Part shown: one piece after another, positions 62,901-64,000 of the stretch
Layout of the letters: every line of letters starts with the position of its first letter
Position numbering within the stretch: position 1 is the stretch's first letter
Assembly (NCBI GenBank): GCA_026936335.1
Contig: JAPMXV010000074.1
Span: 158,408-222,407 of the forward strand
Direction: 5' to 3'
DNA length: 64,000 bases
From: Mantamonas sphyraenae
Taxonomy: Eukaryota > CRuMs > Mantamonadidae
Notes under the pieces: generated by a model
What the model was told of the DNA's origin: nothing
What the model saw: the letters and a program-made list of their open reading frames with translations, nothing else
Database searches by the model: none
Made by a program: the position numbers and the translations under genes

Positions 62901-63501
62901 GCATCTGGGCGGTTTGTCGCGGCTGAGGAGGCGGCGGAGGAGGGTAGGCGTAGTATGGGTGGCCCTGATGAGCATATGCGTAGTGCTGCTGGGCATGGAT
63001 GTTGACAGGGACCCAGATGATGGGTGGCTGTGGGTGCTTGTACGGGTTTTGTACGCCTTGGACGGGCAGCATGTTCGGAAACGGCTGGGCAGCCATGGGA
63101 GGGACCATGTACCCGTAGCTGTGTGGGAGACGGGGAGGGGCAAGGCGGGGTGGGAACGGTGAGCGAAAGGCGGCATGGACGCCGTCATTGCAGAAGCGGG
63201 GGTGAAGGGAGGCTGGAGCGAGCAGAGAGGGAAAACGGAGGAGATCGGCAGACGGGGAAACTGGCAACGGGGAGGGCAGTGACAGGGGGGAGGGGATCGG
63301 AGAAGGGCAGAGAAGACAGCAGCGGTGGTGATGGGGAAGTGGAGATGCAGGGGAGGAGAGCAGCGAAGCGACGGAGGCATGGAGGGGGCAAGGAAACGGG
63401 AGAAGCGGGCAGTCAGAAAACGGAGTGGAAGGCAGAACGCACGCTGGGTAGGTGTTGGGTGTGTGTTGTTGCTTTCGAGTGCTTGAGTAGTCGTTGTCCA
63501 T
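59945..63501 (-). CDS. Subtelomeric protein with four copies of an unknown domain
   Basis: Three exons: 63443-63501, 62816-63118 and 59945-62738 (donors GTGCGT and GTGGGC, acceptors CACAG and GACAG, both phase 2), giving 1051 residues. Exon 2 encodes a Tyr/Pro/Gln-rich disordered stretch (HAQQHYAYAHQGHPYYAY). Next comes an acidic Asp/Thr-rich segment and a short basic patch (GRGQRRRTAGS). Two near-identical 374-residue halves follow, each made of two related ~180-residue domains. Domain pattern: GW...SDER, a helix with LL.HM.ALA..HP, then LVRQIQLALGN, D.AF...LL, and GVTKAGLKVCWLEEP or GVTPLSLKIAWVDNP. I know no family with this pattern. No TM or signal peptide, so it is probably cytosolic or nuclear. 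Confidence 0.7.
59960..62205 (-). repeat. 1122-base tandem duplication inside the subtelomeric gene
   Basis: The two halves are offset by 1122 bases (374 codons). The stretch 60360-60775 is almost identical to 61482-61897, while the outer flanks differ at many positions. Such a sharp identity plateau is typical of recent conversion or unequal exchange. Confidence 0.85.
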
Positions 63502-63770
63502 GGTGGTTGTGGTGGAACTGGAATGTATGTGGATTGTGTTGGACTGGTGGAGGGTGTTGTGGGTGTTGCTGATAATTTGGGTGAAGGCGGACGGGCAGTG
63601 CCGACTGCGCGGCGTTGCAAACGACGGCCACTCACCAGCGACATTTCCACTCCCACCCATTGCCCAATGCACCATGTCACCACCCAACTCAGCCACCCAC
63701 CAGCAGACACAAGCACAGCTCAATCAACCTAGACCGGACTCATCACATATCTTACGTTAACAACACCATA
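63502..63770. other. Subtelomeric spacer
   Basis: Upstream region of the last gene and junction to the telomere. It becomes A+T-richer towards 63720-63780 (CACATATCTTACGTTAACAA). No gene seen. Confidence 0.5.
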
Positions 63771-64000
63771 GATTTAGAGTTAGGATTAGGGTTAAGGTTA
63801 GGGTTAAGGTTAAGGTTAGAGTTAGGATCAGGGTTAGGGTTAGGGTTAGGGTTAGGGTTAGGGTTAGGGTTAGGGTTAGGGTTAGGGTTAGGGTTAGGGT
63901 TAGGGTTAGGGTTAGGGTTAGGGTTAGGGTTAGGGTTAGGGTTAGGGTTAGGGTTAGGGTTAGGGTTAGGGTTAGGGTTAGGGTTAGGGTTAGGGTTAGG
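63771..64000 (+). repeat. Telomere, (TTAGGG)n, with degenerate inner edge
   Basis: From 63771 to 63830 the repeats are variant (TTAGGA, TTAAGG, TTAGAG, GGATCAGGG). From 63831 to the window end they are perfect TTAGGG, about 28 units. The G-rich strand runs 5'->3' towards the end, as at a true right chromosome terminus. Confidence 0.98.

Noticed and set aside
62652-63723. Pro/Ser-rich minus-strand frames covering the first intron of the subtelomeric gene
   Set aside because: Phase-compatible splice sites at 63443/63118 remove the C/T-rich part, and only the exon 1 and exon 2 pieces look protein-like.

Overview
The window is the right-hand end of a linear nuclear chromosome of a free-living-type unicellular eukaryote. 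The last ~170 bases are uninterrupted TTAGGG repeats reading 5'->3' towards the end, preceded by ~60 bases of degenerate telomere repeat. Genes are dense and G+C-rich. Many are split by short introns, mostly 60-110 nt and a few near 300, with GTACGT/GTAAGT/GTAGGT/GTGCGT donors and CAG acceptors. Neighbouring genes are often 40-200 bp apart in divergent or convergent pairs. The mix of ERK7/MAPK15, ARL3, an RPEL-repeat protein, a DENN protein, SMYD, TRMU and a T7-like mitochondrial RNA polymerase points to a flagellated, mitochondriate protist. ERK7 and ARL3 are cilium-linked families. I cannot name the species; an apusomonad- or holozoan-like flagellate is only a guess.

Layout. (1) 1-12.3 kb is a duplicated block. 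It holds two ankyrin-Roc-COR giant GTPase genes on the minus strand, the first cut by the window edge. Each is followed upstream by a secreted or basic-helical protein gene; the left copy of that gene is only a 3' fragment. Between the two units lies a scrapyard containing a kelch fragment and decayed ankyrin repeats. (2) 12.3-18.1 kb holds mitochondrial RNA biology: TRMU/MnmA, a DUF1499 membrane protein, and the mitochondrial RNA polymerase. (3) 18.1-26.4 kb is one huge surface-protein gene (signal peptide, kelch, PSI, Calx-beta array, IPT, multi-TM, acidic tail) with a one-base frame change near its N-terminus. (4) 26.4-38.3 kb holds a BMT5-like rRNA methyltransferase, an ARM-repeat protein, a basic coiled-coil protein, a C2H2 zinc-finger protein, a tandem AANAT-like acetyltransferase, a TauE/SafE transporter, a SMYD methyltransferase and a DDHD phospholipase. 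(5) 38.3-53.98 kb holds ERK7, a DENN protein, an RPEL-repeat protein, ARL3, ABHD18, an SLC25 carrier, CTF18, a PAP2-like membrane protein and a 3beta-HSD/NSDHL-like SDR. (6) 54-59.5 kb is a cluster of unrecognised multi-pass membrane proteins, including a recent tandem pair. (7) 59.9-63.5 kb is a subtelomeric gene whose product carries four related unknown domains in two near-identical halves. The telomere follows.

Most exon structures below were derived by hand from splice motifs, reading phase and protein-family continuity. They have no transcript support. Several long open frames that run opposite the repeat-rich genes are antisense shadows and are left out.
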